Positions 8,398 through 16,173 of a stretch of 64,000 nucleotides of DNA are shown here, piece by piece (the stretch's first letter is position 1; each line of letters opens with the position of its first letter). This DNA comes from Candidatus Latescibacterota bacterium (GTDB lineage Bacteria; Latescibacterota; UBA2968; UBA8231), in NCBI GenBank assembly GCA_016187725.1, contig JACPJE010000017.1, positions 1-64,000 on the forward strand, in the 5' to 3' direction. The position numbers were made by a program, and so were the translations under genes. The notes under the pieces were generated by a model. It was not told where the DNA came from. It ran no database searches and saw nothing but the letters and a program-made list of their open reading frames with translations.

Positions 8398-8720
8398 ATC
8401 CTACCCTCCTTTTCTTCGACGACCGTATCGTCTTCCTCGCGGATCCGCCGCAGGGTGTTGAAATTCCGGGGATGGACGACCTCTCCCAGTACACTGGCGT
8501 CCAGGAACCCCGCCTGGTCGATATCGGCGATCTTCCGGCTGAGGCTCTCAACTAGCCCCAGCAGTCGCTCAAGTCCTTCATCAGGATACATGTTGTAAAT
8601 CCACAGCGTATCGAACTCAGTGCCAATCCGGTCGATACGGCCAGCCCGCTGGACCATGCGCGTGGGATTCCAGTGGAGGTCGTAGTTGATGAGCAAACCG
8701 CAGTCCCGAATAACACCCTG
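8382..8720 (-). pseudogene. SNF2-type helicase, C-terminal remnant
   Basis: Leftward translation gives 'RDCGLLINYDLHWNPTR', 'MVQRAGRIDRIG' (helicase motif VI) and then 'DEGLERLLGLVESLSRKIA', 'FLDASVLGEVVHPRNFNTLRRIR'. This is the end of the RecA-like domain 2 of a large SNF2/PLD-type helicase of the sort found in phage-defence loci. Only about 110 residues remain. An in-frame stop lies at 8721-8723, where the upstream DNA switches to methyltransferase sequence in another frame. The ATG at 8696 lies inside the conserved helicase core, so it is not a true start. Confidence 0.75.
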
Positions 8721-9693
8721 TCAACAGCCGCCCTGGATGGGTGCGCACCGCGATCCGCGTCTTTGATGGCTGCACGCGGGTGACAAAAATGGTGGTGGCG
8801 AGTTTGGCCTCCGGGAAGACCCGGTTGTGGGGGTCATCCTTCTGCGGGAAGGCCTCGATGGCCGCCAGCCCTGTCTTTTCTAGGAGCATCCTGCGCACCC
8901 CAGCGGCCTGCTCGTCTCCCAGAAGCGGCATGGGGACGATGAAGGAGAAGGCGCCTTCCTTTCCCAAAACACTCGCGCCCCGGCACACGAAGAGTTTGTA
9001 GAGGTTCTTCTTGCCCCGGATCGCCGGCTCGTAGACTGGCGCTGATTCAAAGAACGCCAGTTCCTGCGACACGTCGTACCCCAGTTCCTCGCTGGCCAGC
9101 ACGTCGTAGGGCGGGTTTCCGATCACCGCGTCGAACCCCGCTCCCTCCAGCCGCTCGACGACCCGCTCGGTACCTGGCCGTGGCCGGTAGAAGACCTTCG
9201 GGAACTCCAGTTCCCAGTGGAAGAACCGTTTCTGGCGGGCAGTTTGCAGCGCGGTTTCAGCGATGCGGCGGTCGTCGCGGTGGAGCTTGCCCAGGGCCTT
9301 GTCCAGCCCTTTTTCATCTGCGGCGTTGAGAAGGGGTTCTGCCTCCTGCCGCTTCAAAAAATTCAGTGCCGGAGACGCTGTCTTCGCCTTCTGCTGGCTG
9401 CCACTTCCGAACCACTGACTGGTGTACACGTCGAGGATGCGCTTGAAGGGCGCCAGGGCATCGGCAGCCCGGTGGTACTCCCGCATTGATTCGTCCAACT
9501 GGCCGCTGGTGATGTCGGCCAAATCGCCTACCTGGCGCATCAGGTCCGTGGCCAGGGTCAGCCCTACGAACTTGCTGCCAAAGAGCGAAGTGGGCTGTAT
9601 CTCTTCAGCTATCTCAATCGTTCTCCACTCCTTTGCCGACGCCGCCACCTTCGCTTTTCTCTTGACTACCGCTGGTTCCAGGGCTTCTCTCAC
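8721..9693 (-). pseudogene. Eco57I-type adenine-specific DNA methyltransferase, internal fragment
   Basis: About 320 recognisable residues remain, including 'FKRILDVYTSQWFG', 'RFFHWELEFPKVF' and the N6-adenine methyltransferase motif IV GFDAVIGNPPYDVL. They continue through 'SFIVPMPLLGDEQAAGVRRMLLE' to 'RIAVRTHPGR', where the sequence runs out of frame into the helicase remnant. Intact enzymes of this kind exceed 900 residues. The S-adenosylmethionine motif I region is missing, and the GTG at 9693 follows an in-frame TAG closely. With the helicase piece this is the scar of a restriction or defence locus (DISARM-like gene content is possible) that lost its middle and its upstream part. Confidence 0.75.
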
Positions 9694-9838
9694 TTCCCCG
9701 ACCGATACCCCGACCGATGGCTTGAATATCCCTGGCGTTGAGTTCGATATCTAAAGTCTGGCGCATATCGCAATAATGTAAAGAAAAGCCACCCACAGGA
9801 TGGATGGCTCTATAGCTTTGCAAGACGCAGGTGCTCTT

Positions 9839-10837
9839 CTACTTCCCCAGTCCCGCCAGCTGCCCGGTGACCGGCAGGGCCACCACCGGGTTCTCCAGCA
9901 CCCCGATCCCGCCCGAGAAGTTCATCCGCACCACATCCCCCGCCAGTAGACCCCCAGCCAGGTCCTTCTCACCGAAGACGATGGGCGTGCCCCAATAGAA
10001 CACCAGCAGGTGTCTGGGCGGCAGGGGCAAACGGCTGAAGAGGGCCCGCTCCATGTGGAAGAGCCGGTCGGGCATGTTGAGTTGGCCCTGGCCGGTCTTG
10101 CCCTCCTTGAAGCCGGCCCGTCTGCCGTCGCGCAGAATCTCGCAGGAGACGGTCACCGCGGTGTCGTCGTACTCGTCGGCGCTCACCAGCACCGGCCCCA
10201 AACTGGCGCAGCCGCCCGCCCAGTTCTTGGCCTGGGGCAGGTTGAGGGGGTTGGCCGCCTCGATGCCATTGTCCGTGGCGTCGTTGCCCCCGGTATAGCC
10301 CAGGCGCTCCAGCCGGCCCTTCTTGTTCAGGCCGTACACCGAGACCAGTTCAGTCTCAGGGACCAGGCGCTGGGTGTCATCCGGCCGGGTCAGAGCCTGG
10401 CCGTGGCCCACCACGGTGTCGGGGTCTCCCTTGGAGAACAACTCGGGCCGTCCCCCCCCGGCGCACTCGCGGTACTTCTGTTCGTACACGTTGACCGCCC
10501 CACCAGTGGCCTGTTTGGCCTCGATCTCGCGCAGCCGGGCGCTGTCCGCGTGGGTCACCCCGGCCAGCCAGATGCGCAGGGCGTGGGGCTGGCCGGGCGG
10601 GCCGCTCACCGGCTTGAGCAGATGGGGCTTGCCCGGGTCGCGGCTGGCCATCAGGGCCTCCAGGTCCAGCCGGCGCACCCCGGAGGCGCCCCGCTCCAGC
10701 CGGCGCACCGCCTCCTCCAGCCCTACCTCATCCCCACCGCAGTTGTAATAGATCTCGATCTGGGTCAGGTCGATCACCTCGCTGCCGGCAACTAGCCCGA
10801 CCCGCGGCTGTGGATCGGCGAATTGTACTAGTTTCAT
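9839..10837 (-). CDS. Fumarylacetoacetate hydrolase-family protein (AraD1-like)
   Basis: I start this at the ATG of MKLVQFADPQ (332 residues) because the upstream in-frame extension runs through the hairpin repeat. The N-terminal part is typical of AraD1-type FAH proteins ('LVQFADPQPRVGLVAG'). The catalytic domain shows 'ELFSKGDPDTVVGHG', 'ETELVSVYGLN', 'GNDATDNGIEAANPLNLPQ' and 'FYWGTPIVF'. Family members are Mg2+-dependent hydratases/hydrolases of acylpyruvates or 2-keto-3-deoxy sugar acids. Together with the galactonate-dehydratase-like enzyme, this suggests sugar-acid catabolism. It lies downstream of mqnD on the same strand, separated by two hairpins. Confidence 0.8.
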   Translation of the reverse strand: MKLVQFADPQPRVGLVAGSEVIDLTQIEIYYNCGGDEVGLEEAVRRLERGASGVRRLDLEALMASRDPGKPHLLKPVSGPPGQPHALRIWLAGVTHADSARLREIEAKQATGGAVNVYEQKYRECAGGGRPELFSKGDPDTVVGHGQALTRPDDTQRLVPETELVSVYGLNKKGRLERLGYTGGNDATDNGIEAANPLNLPQAKNWAGGCASLGPVLVSADEYDDTAVTVSCEILRDGRRAGFKEGKTGQGQLNMPDRLFHMERALFSRLPLPPRHLLVFYWGTPIVFGEKDLAGGLLAGDVVRMNFSGGIGVLENPVVALPVTGQLAGLGK

Positions 10838-10857
10838 GTTTCTCTCCAGGGGTAAGG

Positions 10858-10932
10858 GTAAGGGCGATTCACGAATCGCCCTTACAGGTAACGGATCGCC
10901 CCGCAGGCAGGGGCGCAGGGCCATGCGCCCCT
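10858..10932. repeat. Pair of intergenic hairpins (dispersed-repeat type)
   Basis: Hairpin one is GTAAGGGCGATTC / GAATCGCCCTTAC (10858-10885) with a 2-nt loop. Hairpin two is AGGGGCGCA / TGCGCCCCT (about 10910-10932). Their sequence ('agggcgattcacgaatcgccc') is of the kind repeated in many bacterial genomes as MITE/REP-like elements. The second hairpin touches the 3' end of mqnD. It may act as a partial terminator or an mRNA stabiliser between mqnD and the FAH gene. Confidence 0.65.
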
Positions 10933-11776
10933 ACGAGGTCGCGAACAAGGGCAAATCCGACTCAGGCACCACCCCGGCCCAGGCTGCCCGCGCCAGCAGT
11001 TCGCCGATGGCCACCTCGCCCGCAGGCCCGTAGTCGAGGGTGTATTCGTTCACGTACAGGTCGATATGGGCCTGCATCACCTCCGGGTCCAGCTCCTGGG
11101 CGTGCTGTGCCACGTAATCGCGGACCTTTTCGGGATGGGCGCGCGCGTATTCGACACTGGCCCGCAGGCTGCGGTCCACCGCGCCGATCAATTCGGGCCC
11201 CAGCGACCGCCGCGCGACGATTCCCCCCAGGGGGATGGGATGCCCCGTCTCCTCCTCCCACCAAGCCCCCAGGTCCATCACCTGGCGCAAGCCGTAGCGC
11301 GGGTAGGTGAAACGGCTCTCGTGGATGATCAGGCCGGCGTCCACCTCGCCCTGGCAGGTGGCCTCCATGATCCGGTGGAAGGGCATCAACACCAGTTCGC
11401 GGGGACCGACCCCGATGCGCGGGTCGAAGAGCCTGAGCAGCAGCACCGCGGTAGTCAGCCGCCCGGGCGCGGCGATCTTCAGGGTGTGCAGGTCGGCCGG
11501 TTCCACTGTTTCGCGCGCCACCACCAGCGGGCCACAGCCCCGGCCCAGGGCCCCCCCCGCGTGTAACAGGCAGTACTGTGGCCGCAGATGCCCCAGGGCA
11601 TGGAAGGAAACCTTGGCCACGTCCAACTGCCCTTCGAGGACCAGATGGTTGAGGGTCTCGATGTCCTCCAGCCGCTCGGCAAAGGCCGGGGCTCCGGGGA
11701 TCAGCCCCTGAGCCAGGGCGCCGAAGACAAAGGTGTCGTTGGGGCAGGGCGAATAACCCAGGGTGAGCTTGGTCAA
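10931..11776 (-). CDS. mqnD: 1,4-dihydroxy-6-naphthoate synthase (futalosine menaquinone pathway)
   Basis: This 281-residue periplasmic-binding-protein-fold enzyme opens with LTLGYSPCPNDTFVFGAL, the hallmark of MqnD. It continues with 'DVAKVSFHALGHL', 'GCGPLVVARE', 'VDAGLIIHESRFTY' and 'GHPIPLGGIVARR'. MqnD converts cyclic dehypoxanthine futalosine to 1,4-dihydroxy-6-naphthoate. The neighbouring mqnB overlaps its start by 4 nt, which supports the assignment and shows the cell makes menaquinone by the futalosine route, not by MenB/MenE. Other mqn genes are not in the window. Confidence 0.93.
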   Translation of the reverse strand: MTKLTLGYSPCPNDTFVFGALAQGLIPGAPAFAERLEDIETLNHLVLEGQLDVAKVSFHALGHLRPQYCLLHAGGALGRGCGPLVVARETVEPADLHTLKIAAPGRLTTAVLLLRLFDPRIGVGPRELVLMPFHRIMEATCQGEVDAGLIIHESRFTYPRYGLRQVMDLGAWWEEETGHPIPLGGIVARRSLGPELIGAVDRSLRASVEYARAHPEKVRDYVAQHAQELDPEVMQAHIDLYVNEYTLDYGPAGEVAIGELLARAAWAGVVPESDLPLFATS

Positions 11777-12513
11777 AGTGGCAGCTCCTCGATCAGCCTC
11801 AGGGCTGCCTGCTGGGCGCGGCGGCAGGCCAGGGGCAGATCCCAGGCTTCCCGGCGGCGGTCTTCCACCAGGTTACTGATGCCGCGCACCTCGATAAAGG
11901 GGATCTGATAGAGTCGGCACAGATGGGCCGCCGCCGCGCCCTCCATGTTTTCGCACAGGCCGGCGAAACGGGCTGCCCTTTCCTCCCCCAGGCTGGCCAG
12001 GCCGCTGCACTCCTGCACGGTGACGAAGGGGCCGCTGCGCAGGGCGGGCCGGCCGCCCTCCCAGTCGCCGTCGTGCAGGATTCGCTCGGCGCGGGCCACC
12101 TGCTCGGGATCGAGGGGGAAACGGTTGAAAAAGGGCTCTTCATGCTGCAGGACGGGGAGGCCGATCAGCTCTGCAGACTGCCAGCCCTCGCGGGTGCGCA
12201 CGCCCAGGTCTCCGTAGTTCTCCTCGCTGGCCAGGGCCACGTCCCCGATGCCCAGGCCAGCGGTCGGGTACGCGCCCCCCACCCCGGCCTGCAGCACCAG
12301 GGCCGGCTGGAGGGTCTGCAGGGCGCAGGTGAGGGCATGGGCGGTGTTCACCGCGCCGATGCCGCCTTCCACCATCAGGATTTCCCTGCCGGCCAGCCGC
12401 CCCCGCTGCCAGCGGCGCCCCGCCACCTGCTGCTCCACCTTTTCGTCGAAACGCGCTGCCAGAAAGTCCTGCTCGGAGACGGTGGCGCTCAGCAGCAGGA
12501 CCTCAACCCTCAC
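11773..12513 (-). CDS. mqnB: Futalosine hydrolase
   Basis: This 246-residue nucleoside phosphorylase/MTAN-fold protein has 'MVEGGIGAVNTAHAL' and 'VLQAGVGGAYPTAGLGIGDVALASEE'. It also has 'CENMEGAAAAHLCRLYQIPFIEVRGISNLVEDR', the last segment (cut here at natural breaks) carrying the ME and RGISN signatures of futalosine hydrolase. It removes hypoxanthine from futalosine. It overlaps mqnD (4 nt) downstream and the HD-GYP gene (4 nt) upstream, so all three are probably translated from one message. Confidence 0.92.
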   Translation of the reverse strand: MRVEVLLLSATVSEQDFLAARFDEKVEQQVAGRRWQRGRLAGREILMVEGGIGAVNTAHALTCALQTLQPALVLQAGVGGAYPTAGLGIGDVALASEENYGDLGVRTREGWQSAELIGLPVLQHEEPFFNRFPLDPEQVARAERILHDGDWEGGRPALRSGPFVTVQECSGLASLGEERAARFAGLCENMEGAAAAHLCRLYQIPFIEVRGISNLVEDRRREAWDLPLACRRAQQAALRLIEELPL

Positions 12514-13829
12514 CGCCGCCTTCTCTCGGTGGCCTCGCCCCGCTCCTTGACCTCCTTCATCAACTCCTCGACGTCCACTTCGAAGTTTTCAGGGTCCAGC
12601 ACCTTGACGATCTCCCTGCCCTCGGCCTCGGAGCGTTTGGTCAGGCTGGCGACCAGGGGGACGGCGCGGGGCTTCTGGTTGGGCATGGTCAGCAGGGCCA
12701 CCTTGGGTTTGTGGGAGTCCAGCGAGTTGGGCTCGACCACGATGGCCTGCTCCTTGGTGTTCATCTCCACCAGGCTGCCCACCGGGTAGAGCCCCAGCAC
12801 CTTGATGAAGCCCTCCACCACCTCGTCGTCGAACTCGGTGCCGCGGTTCTTGATGATGCGCAGCAGGGCCTGGTACATGGGCATGCCCGGCTTGTACACC
12901 CGCTTGGCGGTGAGCGCGTCGTACACGTCGGCCACCGCGGTCATGCGGGCATAGGGGTGGATCTGGTCACTCTTGAGGCCGAGGGGATAGCCGCTGCCGT
13001 TCATCATCTCGTGGTGCTGGGTGGCGATGGCGATGGCCTCCTCGGGGAAACCGCCCTCCTCGCGCATGATGTCGCCGCTGTAGGTGGCGTGTTTGCGCAT
13101 CTCCTGCAGTTCGTGCGGCTCGAAGCGGCCCGGCTTGTTGAGGATCTCCAGGGGCACCCTGGTCTTGCCCACGTCGTGCAGCAGGGCGGCAGTGGTGATC
13201 ATGTTGAGGATGCTGCGGTTCAACCCCTGGCCGTGGGCCATAGCCACCACCAGGGTGCATACGTTCATGCAGTGCACGGCAGTGTAGGGGTCGTGCTGCT
13301 TGATGCGGGTGAGGCTGACCATGGCGTCCATGTTGCGCAGGATGCTCTCGGTGATCACCTCGCTGGCCCCCGCCAGCGCCGCCGCGTCTACCCCCCTGCC
13401 CGAAGCCACGTCCTCCAGCGCCGTCTTGAGGGTCTCAGTGGTCTGCTCGCGCGCCTCCGTGGCCCTTTCGATCTCCTCGTCGAAATGGACCATGCGGCCG
13501 GGCGGCGGCGGGGGCCGGGTGGGGTCAGTGAGGGGTTTGACCGTCTCGGGCAGGTCCTTGCCCTTGTCGGTGTCGATGGTGACACTGGTGTACCCCAGTT
13601 CGCGGAACCGGTCGATATAGACCGGGGACGAGAGCATCAGCCCACCGTCGCGTTCGATGCGCTCGTGCATGCTCCCGGTCAACCGGGCCCGCTTGCTGCT
13701 CTGGCCGGCCTGGATGGCGTTGCGCGGCACCAAGAAGCGCTGTTCTTCGTCTTCCCGCATTTCGCGGACCACCTCCGCCTCGAGGAACATCCCCACGTCC
13801 AGGTGCTTTATTTCGATCAGTTTTTTCAT
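12510..13829 (-). CDS. HD-GYP domain cyclic-di-GMP phosphodiesterase with DUF3391-like N-terminus
   Basis: This 439-residue protein has an N-terminal DUF3391-like region (1-120, 'LDVGMFLEAEVV') and a Pro-rich linker. The HD-GYP domain (about 150-340) contains LLHDVGKTRVP (HD near 217) and HHEMMNGSGYP (near 270-280), so the catalytic HD pair and the GYP triplet are intact. A charged C-terminal tail follows. Such proteins hydrolyse c-di-GMP. The N-terminal domain is usually regulatory, and no membrane segment is seen. It is the promoter-proximal gene of the minus-strand unit with mqnB and mqnD, an unusual partnership. Confidence 0.9.
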   Translation of the reverse strand: MKKLIEIKHLDVGMFLEAEVVREMREDEEQRFLVPRNAIQAGQSSKRARLTGSMHERIERDGGLMLSSPVYIDRFRELGYTSVTIDTDKGKDLPETVKPLTDPTRPPPPPGRMVHFDEEIERATEAREQTTETLKTALEDVASGRGVDAAALAGASEVITESILRNMDAMVSLTRIKQHDPYTAVHCMNVCTLVVAMAHGQGLNRSILNMITTAALLHDVGKTRVPLEILNKPGRFEPHELQEMRKHATYSGDIMREEGGFPEEAIAIATQHHEMMNGSGYPLGLKSDQIHPYARMTAVADVYDALTAKRVYKPGMPMYQALLRIIKNRGTEFDDEVVEGFIKVLGLYPVGSLVEMNTKEQAIVVEPNSLDSHKPKVALLTMPNQKPRAVPLVASLTKRSEAEGREIVKVLDPENFEVDVEELMKEVKERGEATERRRR

Positions 13830-14085
13830 CAGTCTCTTCAGAAGGTGCGAGATGCGGCTAGCTGCCAGGCTTGGGACAAGATAATTTATACAATACTGTC
13901 CCCAAAAAAAATCCCCGCGTGCAGCGCCTGTCAGGTAATGGCGGTTTCTTGGTATTTTGTCAGGATATGCTACACAATCCCCGCCCCCGGGTCAATCAGC
14001 CGCTTGTGTGGTGCCCGGCGCCCTTTTATCTTTCCCTGCATCCGGCTCCAAGACCCAACGAAATCTCCTCACCAGGAGGACCACC

Positions 14086-15183
14086 ATGCCCCGTCTCTTC
14101 GGCAGGAACTACACCCCCCAGCAGGTGCGCGAGTTGGTGGGCGACATGAGCCAGGTGGCCGGCGCCCGCCGCGCCGAACTGGTGGAGGGCAGCGAGCGCG
14201 GCGCCGATCTGATCGAGGTGTTCAACGCCTCAGGACTGTGCTTTTCGGTGCTGCCCGGCCGCGCTCTCGACATCGCCTCGGCCCACTACAAGGGCATGTC
14301 CCTGTGTTTCCGGGGCAACACCGGCGACGTGGGTCCGGCTTTCTACGAGCCCCAGGGATACGGCTGGATGCGCGGCTTCTACGGCGGCCTGGTGCTCAGT
14401 TGCGGCATGGTCTTCACCGGCCACCCCGAGACCGATCCCGAGGAGGAGAACCAGGAATTGGGCCTGCACGGCCGGCTCTCCTTCATCCCGGCCAAGAACG
14501 TGGTGGCCGAGGCCGGCTGGGAGGGCGATGACTACGCGATCCGCATCCGCGGCAAGATGCGCGAGGCCGTGGTCTTCGGCACCTTTCTGGAGTTGACCCG
14601 CCAGATCAGGATGAACCTGGGCGAGCGGCGCTTCACCATCCACGACCGCATCGAAAATCTGGGGGTGGACCCCTCGCCCCTGATGTTCGTGTACCACTGC
14701 AACCCCGGCTTTCCCCTGCTCGACCGGGGCGCCCGGGTACTCGTCCACAGCGCCCGCACCACCGAATGGCTCAAGGACGAAGAGGTGGGACCGGAGGCCT
14801 ACACCCTGGTCGGGCCCCCGCAGAAAAAGGCCCACGACAATGTCTTTGTGCACCGCCCCCTGGCCGACCGGGAGGGGAACGTACATGTAGGCGTGCTCAA
14901 CGATCGGCTGGGGCTGGGCCTGTACTGGAAATTCCCGCGCCAGGAGATCCCCCTCCTCAACCACTGGCAGCACTTCCACCGGGGCACCTATGTCATGGGC
15001 ATCGAGCCGGGCAATGTCAGCATGCTGGGCCGCGCCTGGAACCGCAAACACGGGTACCTGCAGCACATCCAACCCGGCGAGGTGCGCCACTTCCACCTGG
15101 AGATCGGGGTGCTGGATGGGGTGCGCGAGCTGCGCGCCTTCGAGAAGATGGTGGCGGAGGGGGTGGTCCGAGGAAAGAAGTAA
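14086..15183 (+). CDS. DUF4432 aldose 1-epimerase-like protein
   Basis: This 365-residue protein starts at the ATG preceded by AGGAGGA (14073-14079). It shows the DUF4432 galactose-mutarotase-like fold: 'GRALDIASAHYKGMSL', 'MRGFYGGLVLSCGM', 'LGLHGRLSFIPAKNV', 'FTIHDRIENLG', 'MFVYHCNPGFPLL' and 'HFHRGTYVMGIEPGN'. The conserved His, Glu and Asn residues suit a carbohydrate mutarotase/epimerase acting in the cytoplasm. The substrate is unknown. It is monocistronic, with a 256-bp upstream gap shared with the divergent HD-GYP gene. Confidence 0.85.
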   Translation: MPRLFGRNYTPQQVRELVGDMSQVAGARRAELVEGSERGADLIEVFNASGLCFSVLPGRALDIASAHYKGMSLCFRGNTGDVGPAFYEPQGYGWMRGFYGGLVLSCGMVFTGHPETDPEEENQELGLHGRLSFIPAKNVVAEAGWEGDDYAIRIRGKMREAVVFGTFLELTRQIRMNLGERRFTIHDRIENLGVDPSPLMFVYHCNPGFPLLDRGARVLVHSARTTEWLKDEEVGPEAYTLVGPPQKKAHDNVFVHRPLADREGNVHVGVLNDRLGLGLYWKFPRQEIPLLNHWQHFHRGTYVMGIEPGNVSMLGRAWNRKHGYLQHIQPGEVRHFHLEIGVLDGVRELRAFEKMVAEGVVRGKK

Positions 15184-15202
15184 CGGCGGAGGGGGTGGCC
15201 TC

Positions 15203-15436
15203 CTAGACCAGTAGCCGGCGCAATCCCTCTTGCTCAAAATGGCGATCCGTCGTCAAGGCTTCGCTGAGGTTGCGCTGGCGCATGAGCACAAAGCTGACCG
15301 CATCGCACAAAGAGTAGCTCTTGTCCTGACGTTCCATGAGCAAGCTGAGCGCTTCTCGGTGCAGTTGCTCGTCAACCCCCACCGTCTCGATATCGGGATT
15401 TTCCAGCAGGAGGCCGTTGCGCTCTGTACAAACATC
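15203..15436 (-). pseudogene. VapC-like PIN-domain toxin, C-terminal fragment
   Basis: The leftward frame reads 'LLLENPDIETVGVDEQLHRE', 'MERQDKSYSLCDAVSFVLM', 'ALTTDRHFEQEGLRRLLV'. This is the C-terminal half of a PIN ribonuclease, including the conserved S-x-x-D and T-x-D-x-H-F motifs. The N-terminal VDTS strand with the first catalytic Asp is missing or frameshifted near 15436-15445. Upstream on the same strand (about 15445-15681) an open frame beginning MLLEQLFELARVGAH may be the former partner or unrelated. I regard the toxin as dead. Confidence 0.7.
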
Positions 15437-15996
15437 AGCATCAACCAGCCCGTCGTCCCTTCCCACAAGTGCGCCAGCGCCGACGGCGAGGTCTCCCCCT
15501 TCAGCAGCGCCGCTGCCACCTCTTCGACCCGCTGGCTGGGGGAGGCCACCCCCAGTTCCGGCCCTTCCCCTGGCGCCAACACCGCGGCCCCCGTCTCGGG
15601 AAGCGGCCTTAGCGACGGGGCTTTCTTGGCCTGCACGTGGGCCCCCACACGCGCCAACTCGAACAGCTGTTCGAGCAACACCGGCTCTGGATAAGAAACC
15701 TGCCCTTCCCGAACCGCCAGCGACGACCTTTTTTAGCGGCCCTTTGTCAATTTTGGCCTGCCCCCTTCCCAACCCCCTTTTGACCGATTTTTGCCCCTGG
15801 GAGGATCTACAAGTCTTTGTTCCTACTCAACCGGCCGTGCAACGGCCTCCAGGGAAAGAAGTGGGCCGGCCGGTGGATAGGCACCGGTTGGCACCCGTCG
15901 GCGCTCCGGCCCTCTTCAGTGCTTCTTGCCTCTAATCTACTCGATGCCCGAAACGAAATCGATGGAGACTTTTGCGAGACCCAGGCCATTTCACAC
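15437..15996. other. Intergenic remnant region
   Basis: Apart from the open frame mentioned for the PIN remnant (about 15445-15681, minus), I see no gene. The stretch from 15700 to 15990 has no recognisable coding, RNA or repeat signal. Confidence 0.4.
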
Positions 15997-16042
15997 AAAA
16001 AAAGCGGTTGCGAAGATCCTGATTAGACCCTCGCAACCGCTT
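15997..16042 (-). terminator. Terminator downstream of the CAU tRNA
   Basis: On the minus strand AAGCGGTTGCGA pairs with TCGCAACCGCTT and is followed by a run of seven Ts. It lies 20 nt beyond the 3' end of the tRNA. Confidence 0.85.
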
Positions 16043-16062
16043 GTCTTACAGATGCTTGAAAC

Positions 16063-16139
16063 TGGTGGGCCCAGTAGGATTTGAACCTACGACCAACGGA
16101 TTATGAGTCCGCCGCTCTGACCAACTGAGCTATGGGCCC
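16063..16139 (-). tRNA. tRNA with CAU anticodon (Met elongator or Ile2)
   Basis: A full 77-nt cloverleaf is present with encoded CCA: acceptor GGGCCCA/TGGGCCC, D arm GCTC...GAGC, anticodon loop CTCATAA, and T arm GTAGG-TTCAAAT-CCTAC. The anticodon CAU is not that of the initiator: the acceptor starts with a paired G1-C72, whereas bacterial initiators have a C1xA72 mismatch. Elongator Met versus lysidine-modified Ile2 cannot be separated with certainty by eye. Confidence 0.93.
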
Positions 16140-16173
16140 TCGCCAAAAATAAAAGGGACTTTTCTGCGGGCAG

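Noticed and set aside
12711-14531. A 600-codon open frame antisense to the HD-GYP gene
   Set aside because: It is a mirror of GC-rich codon use (low-complexity Val/His/Gly/Leu protein) opposite a clear enzyme gene; no domain is recognisable. The same applies to long antisense frames opposite dnaG, metG, uvrA, prfA and rho.
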